Below are positions 30,101-36,982 of a DNA stretch of 64,000 nt, piece by piece. Both the position numbers and the translations under genes were made by a program. Under the pieces are notes generated by a model, which made no database searches, had not been told where the DNA came from, and saw only the letters and a list, made by a program, of their open reading frames with translations. The stretch comes from Cytophagaceae bacterium (GTDB taxonomy: Bacteria > Bacteroidota > Bacteroidia > Cytophagales > Spirosomataceae), in contig JAIXWQ010000009.1 in assembly GCA_027491195.1 (NCBI GenBank), forward strand, positions 186,001 to 250,000, given 5' to 3'. Positions within the stretch are counted from its first letter, which is position 1; each line of letters begins with the position of its first letter.

Positions 30101-33100
30101 TTTAGAGATTTGGATTCTGACGGGGATGGAATTTTAGATGCGACAGAAGGAACGATAGATTCCGATAATGACGGTATTCCAAACTTTAGAGACTTCGATT
30201 CAGATGGCGATGGCATCTTAGATAGTGTTGAGAAAGGAACGGGCAATACCTTGTTAGATTCAGACGGAGATAACATTCCTAATTACCTGGATGCAGATAG
30301 TGATGGCGACGGCATTCCGGATGCGATCGAAGGAACGGTTGATACGGATGGCGACGGCACCCCGGATTATATAGATACGGACTCGGATGGCGATGGTATT
30401 TTAGACAGTGTGGAAGACGCCGGTTGCACAGGCACGGCACCTTGTACGCCTACGGATACGGATGGAGACGGAGTTCCAAACTTCCGTGATCTAGATTCTG
30501 ATGGCGACGGAGTTACAGATGCGATTGAAGGGACTACGGATACGGACGGAGACTCGATACCAAACTATTTGGATCCAGATTCAGACGGCGATGGTATCAG
30601 TGACTTAATCGAAGGAAACGTAGATACGGATGGCGATGGGACTCCAAATTACCTGGATGTAGATAGTGATGGCGATGGTATTCCTGACAGTATTGAAAAG
30701 GGAGCTGCCACCTCTCCGGCTGATACAGATGGAGATGGCACACCTGATTACCTAGACACGGACACAGATGGAGATGGTATACCAGATAGTGTAGAGGATG
30801 CTGGTTGTTCAGGTACCGCACCCTGCACACCTACGGATACGGATGGCGACGGTATTCCAAACTACAAGGATTTAGATAGTGACGGTGACGGCATTCCAGA
30901 TAGTGTAGAAAAAGGAGCAAATGGAGCGACGCCTGATAATACAGATGGCGCCACCGTTCCAGATTACCTAGATACGGATAGTGATAATGATGGTATTTTG
31001 GATGCTGTGGAGCGCGGGATTAATGGAAATGTTCCACTCGATACAGATGGCGATGGTATTCCAGATTATAAAGAAACAGATAGTGACGGTGATGGTATCC
31101 CTGATGCTGTCGAAGGTACCGTTGATACGGATGGCGATGGTATTCCAGATTACCGTGATACGGATTCTGATAATGATGGTATTTTAGACAGCGTCGAAAA
31201 AGGTGGCGGAAGCACCCCTGTGGACACAGATGGGGATCTTATTCCTGACTATAAAGATCTAGATTCAGATGCAGATAATAAGCCAGATCAATCAGAAGGA
31301 GTGGCAGATTATGATGGAGATAGTATTCCAAATTACTTGGATCCAGATTCAGATGGCGATGGCATCAATGATATAACTGATCAGTGTCCTTTATTGCCTG
31401 GTATTATAGGAAACAATGGTTGCCCGCTCGATACCGATGGAGATGGGGTGTATGACACATTGGATGCGGATGATGATAACGATGGTATTATAGACACAGC
31501 GGAGGCTGCGGCTTGCTCACCAGCGGCACCAGATTGCGATACGGACGGAGATGGTATCCCTAATCGTTTGGATCCAGATTCAGATAATGATGGCATCTCG
31601 GATGTAATAGAATCAAATGGAACAGATATTGATGCAGATGGCAAAGTAGATGGGTCAGTGGATGCAGACGGTGTTCCTAGTTCAACAAATGGCGGTTTAA
31701 CTCCTCCAAATACGGACGGAACCACCCTTCCAGATCCATACGATCTCGATAGTGACGGCGACGGCATTAAAGACAGTCTCGAAGGAACGGTCGACACGGA
31801 TGGCGATGGCATCCCGAATTACCGCGATCTAGATTCCGACGGTGATGGCATTCCTGACAGCGTGGAAAAAGGAACGGGCACGGCGATTTTAGATACGGAC
31901 GGCGACGGAACGCCAGATTATAAAGATCTGGATTCAGACGGCGATGGTATACCTGATAGTGTGGAAAAGGGACCAAACGGAGCAACGCCTCTAGATACGG
32001 ATGGCGATGGCATCCCGAATTACCGCGATCTGGATTCCGACGGTGATGGTATTCCAGATAACATCGAAGGCACCACAGATACGGATGGCGATGGTATTCC
32101 GAATTACCTAGAAGTTGACTCAGATGGCGACGGCATCACAGATGCGGTTGAAAAAGGCTTAAACGGAAATAGCCCGATCGACACAGATGGTGACGGTACT
32201 CCAGATTACAAAGATCTAGACTCTGATAACGACGGCATCCCAGATAGCGTGGAAGGCACGGTGGATACAGATGGCGATGGCGTTCCAAATTACCGCGACT
32301 TAGATTCTGACGGTGACGGTATCACAGATGCGGTTGAAAAAGGCGCAAATGGCGCAACTCCAGTAGACACAGACGGCGATGGTATTCCAGATTACAAGGA
32401 TACAGATTCAGATGACGATGGCAAATTAGATGCGATTGAAAAAGGTACTGGTCCGATCTTGCTCGATACCGATCGAGACGGAATACCTGATTACCGCGAT
32501 GTGGATAATTACGGAGTTTCTGACTTTAATGTGACGAATGTGAACGTACCAGTTTCTGGAAGTGTGAAGACAAACGATTCGGTTCCTACGGGTTCTAGTT
32601 ACGGTCAGCCAGCTGCTTTAGCGGGCGCCACTCTCGTGATGAATGCCGCCACAGGAACCTATACCTTCACATCAAATACGCCAGGAAAATACGTGTACTA
32701 TGTTCCTGTTTGTGGCCCTAATCAAAGCTCGAATTGCCCGCAAACTCCGCTCGAGATCACTGTCCTAGATCCTTTAGCAGTGGATAAACCGGCAGCGAAT
32801 AATGATTTTGCGATCTTAGAGCAAGGCGGGTCAGCAACGGTAGCTATTCTCACGAATGACAAGGCGGGGGATTTAGGCAAAGCGATAGACGCGTCCTCTT
32901 TAGTAGTGATAACTGCGCCGAGTCACGGAACAGCGGTTATTACCAGTAATGGCTCTATCACGTATACGCCTACTGCTAATTTTGTGGGTGTAGATAGTTT
33001 AGTTTACCGTGTTTGCGATACGAATGTACCATCACAATGCCAAAGCGCCACCGCCTACTTCACCGTAGAACCTGCGGGACTTTTGGTGAAAACAGGAGCA

Positions 33101-36100
33101 GTAGACGACTTCTCAATTTTACGCTCTAGCCCTGATGGATCTGCTAGTGTGACTGGAAACGTGCTAAGTAATGATCTAAATGGAGCAGGTGCAACGCTTA
33201 CAGCCAACCTGGTGAACGGCCCTAGTAGCGCTCAAGGAACCTTCACGATGAACGCTGCTGGAATTTACACCTTTACGCCTACGGCTGGATTTAGTGGTCC
33301 GGTAGATATTGTCTATGAAGCCTGCGGAGGCAGTCCAGTCGTTTGTACAAAAGCAACCCTTCACATTTTAGTGGAGCCATTGCCAGCACTCGTAAATGAC
33401 ATCGCCTCTGCGTTCGCACATGTTCCTAAGACGGGAGATATTTCCGCAAACGATACAGTTCCAGCTGGCACCACCTTCGGTCAGCCAGCTGCCTTAACAG
33501 GCGCAACGATTACGGTGGGTCCTTCTGGTACTTATACGTTTACCGCAACAGTTGCAGGAACGTATACCTACACCATTCCAGTTTGCGCACCAGGTCAAAT
33601 CGGCACTTGTCCTACAGAGACCTTAGTGATCACGGTGACTGCGCCAGGCCCAGTAAATGACACGGCAACTGCTTTTGCGAACGTTCCTAAAACGGGTAAT
33701 GTTTCGACGAACGATAGCAACCCAGCGGGTACGACCTTCGGTCAGCCAGCTGCCTTAACAGGAGCATCGATTACGGTGAGTCCTTCTGGTACTTATACGT
33801 TCACAGCAACAGCCGCTGGAACGTATACCTACACGATTCCAGTATGTGCGCCAGGTCAGACGAGCAATTGTCCTACGGAGACCTTAGTGATTACGGTGAC
33901 GGCGCCAGGCCCAGTAGATGACACGGCTAGTGCTATTGCGAACGTTCCTAAAACGGGAGATATCTCTACGAATGATAGCAACCCAGCGGGTACGACCTTC
34001 GGTCAACCAGCGGCTTTGACAGGCGCAACGATCACAGTCGCGGCGAATGGTACGTACACGTTCACAGCAACAGTTGCGGGAACTTATACCTATACAATTC
34101 CAGTATGTGCACCAGGCCAGACGGTTGATTGTCCTACGGAGACATTGGTGATTACGGTGACGGAGCCAGGTCCTGTGGATGACACGGCAACCGCCTTTGC
34201 GAATGTTCCTAAGACGGGAGATATCTCTACGAACGATAGCAACCCAGCAGGAACTACCTTCGGTCAGCCTACACAGGTGACAGGCGCAACTATCACAGTA
34301 TCGGCGAATGGTACATATACATTTACCGCAACAGCTGCCGGAACGTATACCTACACGATTCCAGTATGTGCACCGGGCCAGTCGAGCAATTGTCCTACGG
34401 AGACCTTGGTGATTACGGTGGCAGAGCCAGGTCCAGTGGATGACACGGCTAGTGCTTTTGCGAACGTTCCTAAAACGGGAGATATCTCTACGAATGATAG
34501 CAACCCAGTCGGCACGACCTTCGGTCAACCAGCGGCAATATCAGGTGCCACAATCACGGTAAATCCAGACGGAACGTATAGCTTCACGGCGACAGTTGCT
34601 GGAACTTATACTTACACCATTCCAGTGTGTGCGCCAGGTCAGACGAGCAATTGTCCTACGGAATTATTGGTGATTACGGTGACGGAACCGACTCCAGTAA
34701 ACGACACAGCATCGACGACGAAGAACACCACGATTACAGGAAACGTAGCGACAAATGATAGCAACCCAGCGGGCACGACCTACGGTCAACCAGCCGCACA
34801 AACGGGCGCTACGATCACCGTAAATCCAGACGGAACGTATAGCTTCACGGCGACAGTTGCTGGAACTTATTCTTACACCATTCCAGTGTGTGCGCCAGGA
34901 CAGACGAGCGATTGTCCTACCCAAACTTTGGCAATAACCGTAACAGATCCGACGGTTCCGTATACGGCGCCTACTACGAATCCGGATATCGATGCGACGA
35001 ACATCAATGTGCCGGTGAGCGGTAATGTGTCGACAAACGACGCTCCTGGTGCGACTTATGGCCAGCCGGCACAGCAAACGGGTGCAGCGATGACTGTGAA
35101 TGCGAATGGAACTTACAGCTTCTCAGCGACGATTCCAGGCGTCTATACGTATCTAGTTCCAGCTTGTCCTACGGGCCAAACGACAAATTGTCCAAGCGTA
35201 CCGCTCGTAATCACGGTTAGTGATCCGTTAAAAGATAGCAACAGCCCAGTCGCGAATGGCGATGTGGCGACGGTGAACGCGGGCTCTTCGGTAACGACCA
35301 AAGTCTTAGCGAACGATAAGGCGGCAAATCCTGCGGCGAGTCTGAACCCAGCAAGTTTGGCAATCGTAACCAACGGAGCAAACGGAACAGCGGTGGTGAA
35401 TTCGGATGGAACGATTACTTACACGCCTAAAGCAGGCTTCACTGGAGTGGATGAAATCACGTATAAAATTTGTGATAATTCGACACCGGCGCTTTGCTCA
35501 ACGGCGAAAGTAGTTTATACGGTACAGCCAGTGACGGAGCCAGCGAAGACCTTCGCTACGGATGATTATAACAGTACGCCAGCGGGATCTGCGGTAACGG
35601 GATCGGTGTTAAGTAACGATGGAAATACAGCAGGAGAGACCCTAACAGCAACGATTGTCAGCGGGGTTTCAGCGGCAGAAGGAACGCTCGTATTTAATGC
35701 AAATGGTACCTATACGTTCACTCCGGCAGCAGGCTTCTCTGGTCCGGTGGATGTGGTTTACACGGTATGTTCTGCGAGCAATGTCTGTGCGAAAGCGACA
35801 CTTCACTTAGTGGTGAATCCGCCGGAGATTTTGACGCCTGACTTTAACGCGACCTTGATCAATATTCCAGTGAATGGCAGCGCGGCAACGAATGACGTGG
35901 TGGCAGCTGGAACGACCTATGGTCAGCCGGCATCGATTAGTGGAGCGACGATTCGGATGAATCCGGATGGAACCTACAGCTTCTCTTCGACTACGCCTGG
36001 AACGTATGAGTATTTAGTTCCTGTTTGTGCCAAAGCCCAAACGACTAACTGTCCTCTCTTTCCTTTAGTCATCACCGTAACGGATCCGAATGCGATCACG

Positions 36101-36982
36101 AATGCGCCGATCGCAAATGCAGATGTGGTTTCGGTGGCATCGGGATCTCCTGTTACTACGAATGTGTTAGCGAATGACCAGGCGGCGAATCAGGGAGGAG
36201 TGCTGGTATTGAGTACTTTGGCAATCACAAACGCACCGCTTAATGGCACCGCGAAAGTGAACGCAGACGGAACGATCACCTATACGCCAAAACCAGGGTT
36301 CGTGGGCACAGACGTGTTAACGTACACGATCTGCGATAACAGCCAGCCGGCACTTTGCAAGACCGCGAAAGTGTACTACACCGTGGGCGCAACCGCATCG
36401 AAAAACGTGTTAGCCTCGGATGATTACGCGATCTCGCAAGGTGGAATGGTCAGCGGAAACGTATTAGGCAACGATAAGAGTTCGACAGGTAGCGCCTTGA
36501 CAGCGACGGCGGTCACGAACGTGGATCCGGCGAAAGGAAGCTTCAGCTTAAGTCCATCGGGTGCGTATACGTTCACGCCAGCGGCGGGTTATGTAGGTCC
36601 GGTGGACATCGTTTACTCGGTGTGCAGCGCAGATGGAATTTGCACAAAAGCGACCTTGCACATCACGGTGTTGCCGGTGCCAGAGATGATCGCGCCACAA
36701 GCGATTACACCTAACGGTGATGGCAAAAACGATACCTTGATTTTCCGCGGCTTGCCGGCCTTGAACATCGAGAACCGCTTGACGATTTATAACCGTTGGG
36801 GTAACATCGTGTTCTCGACAGGTAATTACCAAAACAACTGGTCAGGTCAAACGGACAATGCCTTTGGGGCAATGGCGACCGACAGCCAGCTGCCAGATGG
36901 AACGTATTATTACATTCTTGACTTCTTTGGTGCAAGACCAAACCTAGGCAATTATGTGTACTTAGACAGATCTTCGAAATAA
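15116..36982 (+). CDS. Giant T9SS-secreted multidomain adhesin (7,288 residues)
   Basis: Predicted cell-surface adhesin exported by Sec and then T9SS. The ATG at 15116 is chosen because it opens the signal peptide MALFGKRLFRGCVYFLTFL; the upstream ORF extension lacks one. Order of parts: F5/8-type-C-like region (about 240-400); DUF8202/LamG-like region (410-800); alternating thrombospondin-3 calcium repeats and inserted domains (800-3310), including RCC1-like repeats (1110-1510) and a Rossmann-like insert (3060-3280); an Ig-like domain (3356-3455); eight cadherin-like repeats (3460-4327); a TSP3 array (4328-5801); Ig-like repeats (5801-7190); and a gliding-type sorting domain from ITPNGDGKND to the end (7192-7288). 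The PorP/SprF-like gene overlaps its stop codon by one base. The ligand is unknown. The frame is open throughout, so it is likely functional. Confidence 0.9.
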   Translation: MALFGKRLFRGCVYFLTFLCFSFISNAQITNLKFSGSQTSYTELSGGTNLISGGSVIGAASAVTPIGFNFVYQGNTFSSFSVNAAGLLKLGSVVVTTESVNNASSTTNTPKLYAWWDATATMAAANGGGVTFALTGSAPNRVLTVQWRVAYTTLATTGFSYQVKLYESTNVIEYLYGAVPPSGTLSASVGLGNYGANEYQSFYTFNNIPSSTLNYNANTIFPGVGSGFKYTFTPSFASLSPANQANKPTFWLKADGAFNATRTLLNVPASNRTASSELSATWAAAASVLNGANAWIPSAAQGASATPTGSNQIGALTLDLGSVQTIHGVATLGAGASAFHTSDYVVRVSNDNVTYTDLGLFSGNELNTALKYADFDAPVSCRYVRIIPSGFVTYRALRVDVYTKTPVTTPTNTKVANWEDNSGNQWHAYQNTTSIQPTFNTNQINFNPAVNFTNSPGTSLNIPDQTNIRQSYWVAQDVTSTATTDYNHVLYGDGATPNFHGGTTSTIQLGSRISSTQGGWRKDGTAGTASSTYDFGPQGKPNLISSYSLLDNSPINATNISFQAGTNRSWNGPIAEIITFQNPFTVNQQEIVETYLGIKYGISLGHDYIMSDGTTKVWDKTVNAAYHNNVFGLGRSDSQGLHQRQAFSTAYNGKFITLGNNSVIGATNSTSIGNDLASDNSYLLLGDNNAFVFYDDVLTGDYYPLLRKWKVNNTGVTAATKISVPAFGNTANVTLPNSAIQLYDSETVYFVLDTDGDGNFSNATFTAMTKVGTGITATWQINQALPNNAVIGFAVKRNLNDSDSDGVLDVSDIDDDNDGILDSQEQVSCYSFGKNIATVNFSGSSVVNSTINSITTNTPAWSTSYSTENFSLPLSLKFNRLSKAGVAMFGLIPAGSSTQTPTNYNDNGYKFYIAATQSYGYFGLTYNFQEPVTGNEEYSIDISATGYVTVKMNGVQKHAFQGVNSAYKLAVSAGSSSQLLSNIRLTNATYPERTICLDQDTDNDGIPNRLDLDSDADGCSDAYEAGTTISTSANYAHPTAGVGTNGFANSLESTTDNGIYNGTYTFIYTIDRNTKACLDSDGDSIADLSDLDDDNDGVLDAEECEAPVFDSWIDLASYKSRMLSSAFHGTLLRSKSGKYYVAGQYASPTGTDVTIPTLVSPANGYNYTGDIIDIAAVGANSSYAIATTDGIWVWGYLSTNFLLPGVPNSTPTIFRKVALPSDVDPKNIKSISASTNNFMILLRDGTVYTYSKDIAALNGAGLTTGTDAFTKVLVAPNIPLTNIAHIEATTNGSFAADVTNNKLYTWGTNVYLGNGSAISTRNYATEMTNPLPNGVGIAMIDATYNTSMTYLLLGTDKKVYSLGSGSAGILGQGSETASTTWLNVKGKDGVGVLQNVEYLSAQNSTDNYTSASVILNTGQPLSWGDAGGSTMIGLGNSSTLVPKTPNGILPTEIIYVIENGGHITPMLNDKGEIGNVGHNVSGSFADGSTSNRSVYVFNAFERGTDFSDNIAATCNPDIDGDGIPNRLDLDSDGDGCSDAREAGVSGTLVSGNLVNKVNGVITNTTVNNAIAQGIYGINGLADGVESSSNTSTVNYGSSYSNFALVSTVNLCADFDGDSVPDIMDIDDDNDGVLDAIESPDCYLLSSFFTSGNRITSFSVTSEVARVSPTNQTKNLIDGDEATGAVIFVNNASIVNKELYKITFNYPVPLSQLVLRFVDGNSHFNSGAIVKVQGSNDNTTWSDLNTGTTYNSTTDNNIVAPYWTANTPNEVFTITQNQGRYKFYRLFGTAGTVRNLGNATEFYFTTATTFEPSFYPKTSCSPTDTDGDGLANNLDLDSDGDGCPDAREAGVRGTLTTSNVVNLVNFNAGAGTATSTTSNVANAIAAGAYGLNGFADALETASESGIYSFTYAYRIATNRTLNGCIDSDGDSVSDVLDLDDDNDGILDFNESINCIASGIDINALVMSGSSITSKSANSYTTAGGDVWKSSYSDENLKLPISLKFKHNSTTGYQMFGLIPAASAQTPTGWADGSYKFYPQVTNTYGYFTTAWDFGPVAITSNDVLSIDISSTGYVTAAINGVTQRAFQGTVSDYKLVLSSYRASAISDIILTDLTRPANFTCTDLDTDGDGIPNRLDLDSDGDNCPDAKEAGVTGTLTSGSVINRVNGNNITSTVASSIVSATYGDNGFANSIETTTESGLYSGTYNYDFATDALISICKDTDNDGVSDMVDIDDDNDGVLDVTEYNCEVSTMSKTGITVSSTVSWGYNGTTLANMVDGAESLVAYSSGEFLNQTILQFNLPAAKVLEQIEVSTQSGQATLGTTGTYNLEGWNGTAWVVIEKNKTFGGTSTPIRAPGNTYKFYMPNNLTAYTKYRIFGTSNKGTVAGWIQEAYFFERSCNIDVDNDGINNWLDLDSDGDGCPDAKEASVTGTLSAGAIQNLTGNTLTTTSNVASAIASGTYGANGFANGLETASESGIYSGTYTYNLAVDASINACTDSDNDGIANAFDLDDDNDGVLDVTELNCATSIVSKTGITVSSTVTWGYNSTTLANLVNGLEDLTAYSISDFIDRTVLQFDLPSAKALSLIEISTQNSGATLGTSGKYNLQGWNGIKWVTILSNQTFAMNAPVLAQANSYTFKMPSNTTAYTKYRIFGLSSKGPDNSLGGWLQEAYFTEQSCNLDSDGDGIPNTQDIDSDGDGCSDAVEAGTVSGTSATTVTGTYGANGFVNSLETATESGIYSGTYSYQFATDATFSSCRDSDSDGITDVFDLDDDNDGILDSVECPSTQMITNGDFSNGTTGWTVGSGWTLSNGTMANYLDGVTNSMLSQTIARPYPTTRPGYVDFKVDVRASGYNNVQANSYTASLIMQVNGVKYAVLTNPSSGTTATIQTFNGALSSISTFPVQLISGPLTSVTISIPSSVFFASNQVAIGFTAGNDDFVIDNVSLTTSPSLAACDFDGDGIPNSRDLDSDGDGCSDASEAKTVSTLTASTVSGAVGDNGFANSIETATESGLYSGTYLYSRALDPTIKGCLDSDFDGVADLDDLDDDNDGILDRAECDMRPGRILFAGSNEDFSTMRSSLYAEFNNNKAPGATIVQSNIIESATVPAGFYDGYDMVVFGGAAFNTIHANHWAALRTAIQNKTSKSFIIQADNCCVVSNQNGLMNLLNGVFGTNYALSASHPTATESYTLNTLSSYSSDFTTNTLSGGNYYPITNVAASDVLFYSASYPSLALAGMKQIPGNTTKNQFVAWFVDGTITQGSPWYTTNQNKIASAFYNAYNSTAPLTCDQDGDGIPNHLDLDTDGDGCSDANEAYELTTAQGTDGNQYFGNSPLTVDATGKVSGATYTATSVNVLTAGSASTITVQPTDQSINVGGTAVFSTALTAGSGTTSYQWQVSSNGGTTWSNVTNSSTYAGAGTTTLTVSNVPLSMKGFRYRLNIAQSNYVCGNITSSVARLTMDNTPIVVDDNATGTEDTPISGNVLTNDRGSGIPAAGITVTNFIINNTTYTVGQTASISGVGSITINTDGSYTFTPTANYNGTLPLIEYTATDANGGTDVGALNITVTPVNDAPIAVDDIKTTNENTAASGNVITDVTADSDVDGNSLTITEFKIGAVSYNPGSPVSIPGVGTILLTSSGSYTFTPTAGYTGSVPGIDYKISDGNGGSDTGTLSITVNNVNDAPLATDDIVTMLQGGVATGSVLTNDTDVDPGTTLTVTQFSYTINGTIYTHTARVDAVTLVGIGTLVINTNGAYTFTPSGTFTGTVPHITYTISDGTSTDTAILDIFVAPVNAAPVAVDDAKSTPEDTPVSDNVLTNDTDGNGDAKTVVGFTVGGQTYPAGSTAIIAGVGTIVINTNGSYTFTPFTNYNGTVPTVSYTVSDGNGGTDSGDLVISVSAMNDNPIAVNDDNKTTPEDTPVTVNVLTNDSDPDGSTTLTVTQFSIAGTTYPVGQNILIAGKGTITAMSNGDFTFTPLANFNGPVPTIVYTVSDGTATNTANFNLTVTPVNDTPVVVNETPTTLENTPLSGNLLSNDTDVESNTLSITQFTISGVGTATAATYPAGSIVDIPNVGTVIVNEDGTFTFTPVRGYFGTPPVITYTVSDGNGGVTNGTLAITVTPVNDPPVVAPESVQIQEDAVATGNLLSNDTDPENNPLSITQFTIAGISGTFTSTASIPGVGTITINADGTYTFTPTANYNGIVPAIEYTVSDGLGGTANGNLTIVVASVNDAPIVANETKSAPVNTAISDNVLTNDRDVEASALSLTKFTIAGVDYPAGTTATITGVGTILMNADGTFTFTPATNYVGSAPAITYTVSDGTATSTGTLSLTITPIDADGDGIPDEIEKGPGSTPRDTDNDGTPDYLDTDSDGDGILDSAEDATCTGFMPCTPTDTDADGTPDYRDLDSDGDGIPDATEGSADTDGDGVPNYRDTDSDGDGILDSVEGTTDSDGDGIPNYKDLDSDGDGIPDATEGTTDADGDGTPNYKDTDSDGDGISDAIEGTTDTDGDGTPNYLDTDSDGDGISDAIEKGPNATPVDTDGDGTPDYKDLDSDNDGILDSAETATDTDGDGIPNFRDLDSDGDGILDAVEGTVDTDGDGIPNYKDVDSDGDGIPDSIEKGPNSAPVDTDGDGTPDYKDLDADGDGIPDSVEDAGCTGTAPCTPTDTDGDGTPNFRDLDSDGDGITDAIEKGANGSLPSDTDSDGSPDYLDLDSDGDGISDAIEKGPNATPIDTDGDGIPDYRDTDSDNDGISDAIEKGPTATPVDTDGDGTPDYRDLDSDGDGKTDQSEGSIDTDNDGTPNFRDLDSDGDGVLDAVDICPLVDGLGSANGCPPDADGDGLIDAVDLDDDNDGILDTVEAAACSPSAVDCDTDGDGIPNRLDADSDGDGISDVVEAGGTDVDNNGIADGNVDSNGVPSSANGGVTPPNTDGTGNANPYDTDSDGDGISDAIEKGTGATLADTDNDNIPDYLDTDSDGDGISDAIEKGTGSAIADTDNDGIPDFRDLDSDGDGILDATEGTIDSDNDGIPNFRDFDSDGDGILDSVEKGTGNTLLDSDGDNIPNYLDADSDGDGIPDAIEGTVDTDGDGTPDYIDTDSDGDGILDSVEDAGCTGTAPCTPTDTDGDGVPNFRDLDSDGDGVTDAIEGTTDTDGDSIPNYLDPDSDGDGISDLIEGNVDTDGDGTPNYLDVDSDGDGIPDSIEKGAATSPADTDGDGTPDYLDTDTDGDGIPDSVEDAGCSGTAPCTPTDTDGDGIPNYKDLDSDGDGIPDSVEKGANGATPDNTDGATVPDYLDTDSDNDGILDAVERGINGNVPLDTDGDGIPDYKETDSDGDGIPDAVEGTVDTDGDGIPDYRDTDSDNDGILDSVEKGGGSTPVDTDGDLIPDYKDLDSDADNKPDQSEGVADYDGDSIPNYLDPDSDGDGINDITDQCPLLPGIIGNNGCPLDTDGDGVYDTLDADDDNDGIIDTAEAAACSPAAPDCDTDGDGIPNRLDPDSDNDGISDVIESNGTDIDADGKVDGSVDADGVPSSTNGGLTPPNTDGTTLPDPYDLDSDGDGIKDSLEGTVDTDGDGIPNYRDLDSDGDGIPDSVEKGTGTAILDTDGDGTPDYKDLDSDGDGIPDSVEKGPNGATPLDTDGDGIPNYRDLDSDGDGIPDNIEGTTDTDGDGIPNYLEVDSDGDGITDAVEKGLNGNSPIDTDGDGTPDYKDLDSDNDGIPDSVEGTVDTDGDGVPNYRDLDSDGDGITDAVEKGANGATPVDTDGDGIPDYKDTDSDDDGKLDAIEKGTGPILLDTDRDGIPDYRDVDNYGVSDFNVTNVNVPVSGSVKTNDSVPTGSSYGQPAALAGATLVMNAATGTYTFTSNTPGKYVYYVPVCGPNQSSNCPQTPLEITVLDPLAVDKPAANNDFAILEQGGSATVAILTNDKAGDLGKAIDASSLVVITAPSHGTAVITSNGSITYTPTANFVGVDSLVYRVCDTNVPSQCQSATAYFTVEPAGLLVKTGAVDDFSILRSSPDGSASVTGNVLSNDLNGAGATLTANLVNGPSSAQGTFTMNAAGIYTFTPTAGFSGPVDIVYEACGGSPVVCTKATLHILVEPLPALVNDIASAFAHVPKTGDISANDTVPAGTTFGQPAALTGATITVGPSGTYTFTATVAGTYTYTIPVCAPGQIGTCPTETLVITVTAPGPVNDTATAFANVPKTGNVSTNDSNPAGTTFGQPAALTGASITVSPSGTYTFTATAAGTYTYTIPVCAPGQTSNCPTETLVITVTAPGPVDDTASAIANVPKTGDISTNDSNPAGTTFGQPAALTGATITVAANGTYTFTATVAGTYTYTIPVCAPGQTVDCPTETLVITVTEPGPVDDTATAFANVPKTGDISTNDSNPAGTTFGQPTQVTGATITVSANGTYTFTATAAGTYTYTIPVCAPGQSSNCPTETLVITVAEPGPVDDTASAFANVPKTGDISTNDSNPVGTTFGQPAAISGATITVNPDGTYSFTATVAGTYTYTIPVCAPGQTSNCPTELLVITVTEPTPVNDTASTTKNTTITGNVATNDSNPAGTTYGQPAAQTGATITVNPDGTYSFTATVAGTYSYTIPVCAPGQTSDCPTQTLAITVTDPTVPYTAPTTNPDIDATNINVPVSGNVSTNDAPGATYGQPAQQTGAAMTVNANGTYSFSATIPGVYTYLVPACPTGQTTNCPSVPLVITVSDPLKDSNSPVANGDVATVNAGSSVTTKVLANDKAANPAASLNPASLAIVTNGANGTAVVNSDGTITYTPKAGFTGVDEITYKICDNSTPALCSTAKVVYTVQPVTEPAKTFATDDYNSTPAGSAVTGSVLSNDGNTAGETLTATIVSGVSAAEGTLVFNANGTYTFTPAAGFSGPVDVVYTVCSASNVCAKATLHLVVNPPEILTPDFNATLINIPVNGSAATNDVVAAGTTYGQPASISGATIRMNPDGTYSFSSTTPGTYEYLVPVCAKAQTTNCPLFPLVITVTDPNAITNAPIANADVVSVASGSPVTTNVLANDQAANQGGVLVLSTLAITNAPLNGTAKVNADGTITYTPKPGFVGTDVLTYTICDNSQPALCKTAKVYYTVGATASKNVLASDDYAISQGGMVSGNVLGNDKSSTGSALTATAVTNVDPAKGSFSLSPSGAYTFTPAAGYVGPVDIVYSVCSADGICTKATLHITVLPVPEMIAPQAITPNGDGKNDTLIFRGLPALNIENRLTIYNRWGNIVFSTGNYQNNWSGQTDNAFGAMATDSQLPDGTYYYILDFFGARPNLGNYVYLDRSSK
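25490..28097 (+). repeat. Eight tandem cadherin-like (Big_9/VCBS-type) repeats in the adhesin
   Basis: Eight consecutive units of about 105-110 residues, each opening with a pattern such as P-(I/V)-A-V-D-D, continuing with E-D/N-T and G-N-V-L-T-N-D, and closing with F-T-P-x-x-N-Y-x-G and Y-T-V-S-D-G. Such repeats normally form extended stalks in bacterial adhesins. Units are clearly homologous but diverged. Confidence 0.8.
28098..32516 (+). repeat. Long thrombospondin type 3 calcium-binding array in the adhesin
   Basis: About 4.4 kb, some 1,470 residues, of near-continuous D-x-D-x-D-G motifs (DTDGDGIPDYKDLDSDGDG style), roughly one every 12-13 residues. Each motif is a predicted calcium site. 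Cysteine-containing inserts such as CTGTAPCTPTDTDGDG recur. The region is protein-coding and in frame throughout. Confidence 0.88.
33389..34954 (+). repeat. Six tandem 87-residue Ig-like modules
   Basis: Six head-to-tail units of exactly 261 bp starting at 33389, 33650, 33911, 34172, 34433 and 34694. Each contains NVPKTGDISTNDSNP, TTFGQPA and TYTIPVCAPGQ or close variants. The high similarity points to recent duplication or gene conversion. Two cysteines per unit sit 9 residues apart and could form a disulfide. Confidence 0.85.

Noticed and set aside
28098-32516. Highly regular short repeats resembling a CRISPR or satellite array
   Set aside because: The repeats are in one continuous reading frame encoding D-x-D-G-D-G calcium motifs. 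Unit lengths vary and there are no unique spacers.
17335-36941. Many minus-strand and off-frame ORFs within the adhesin
   Set aside because: They mirror the repetitive coding sequence (serine/proline- or histidine/arginine-rich shadows), lack promoters and domain matches, and lie inside a well-supported gene.
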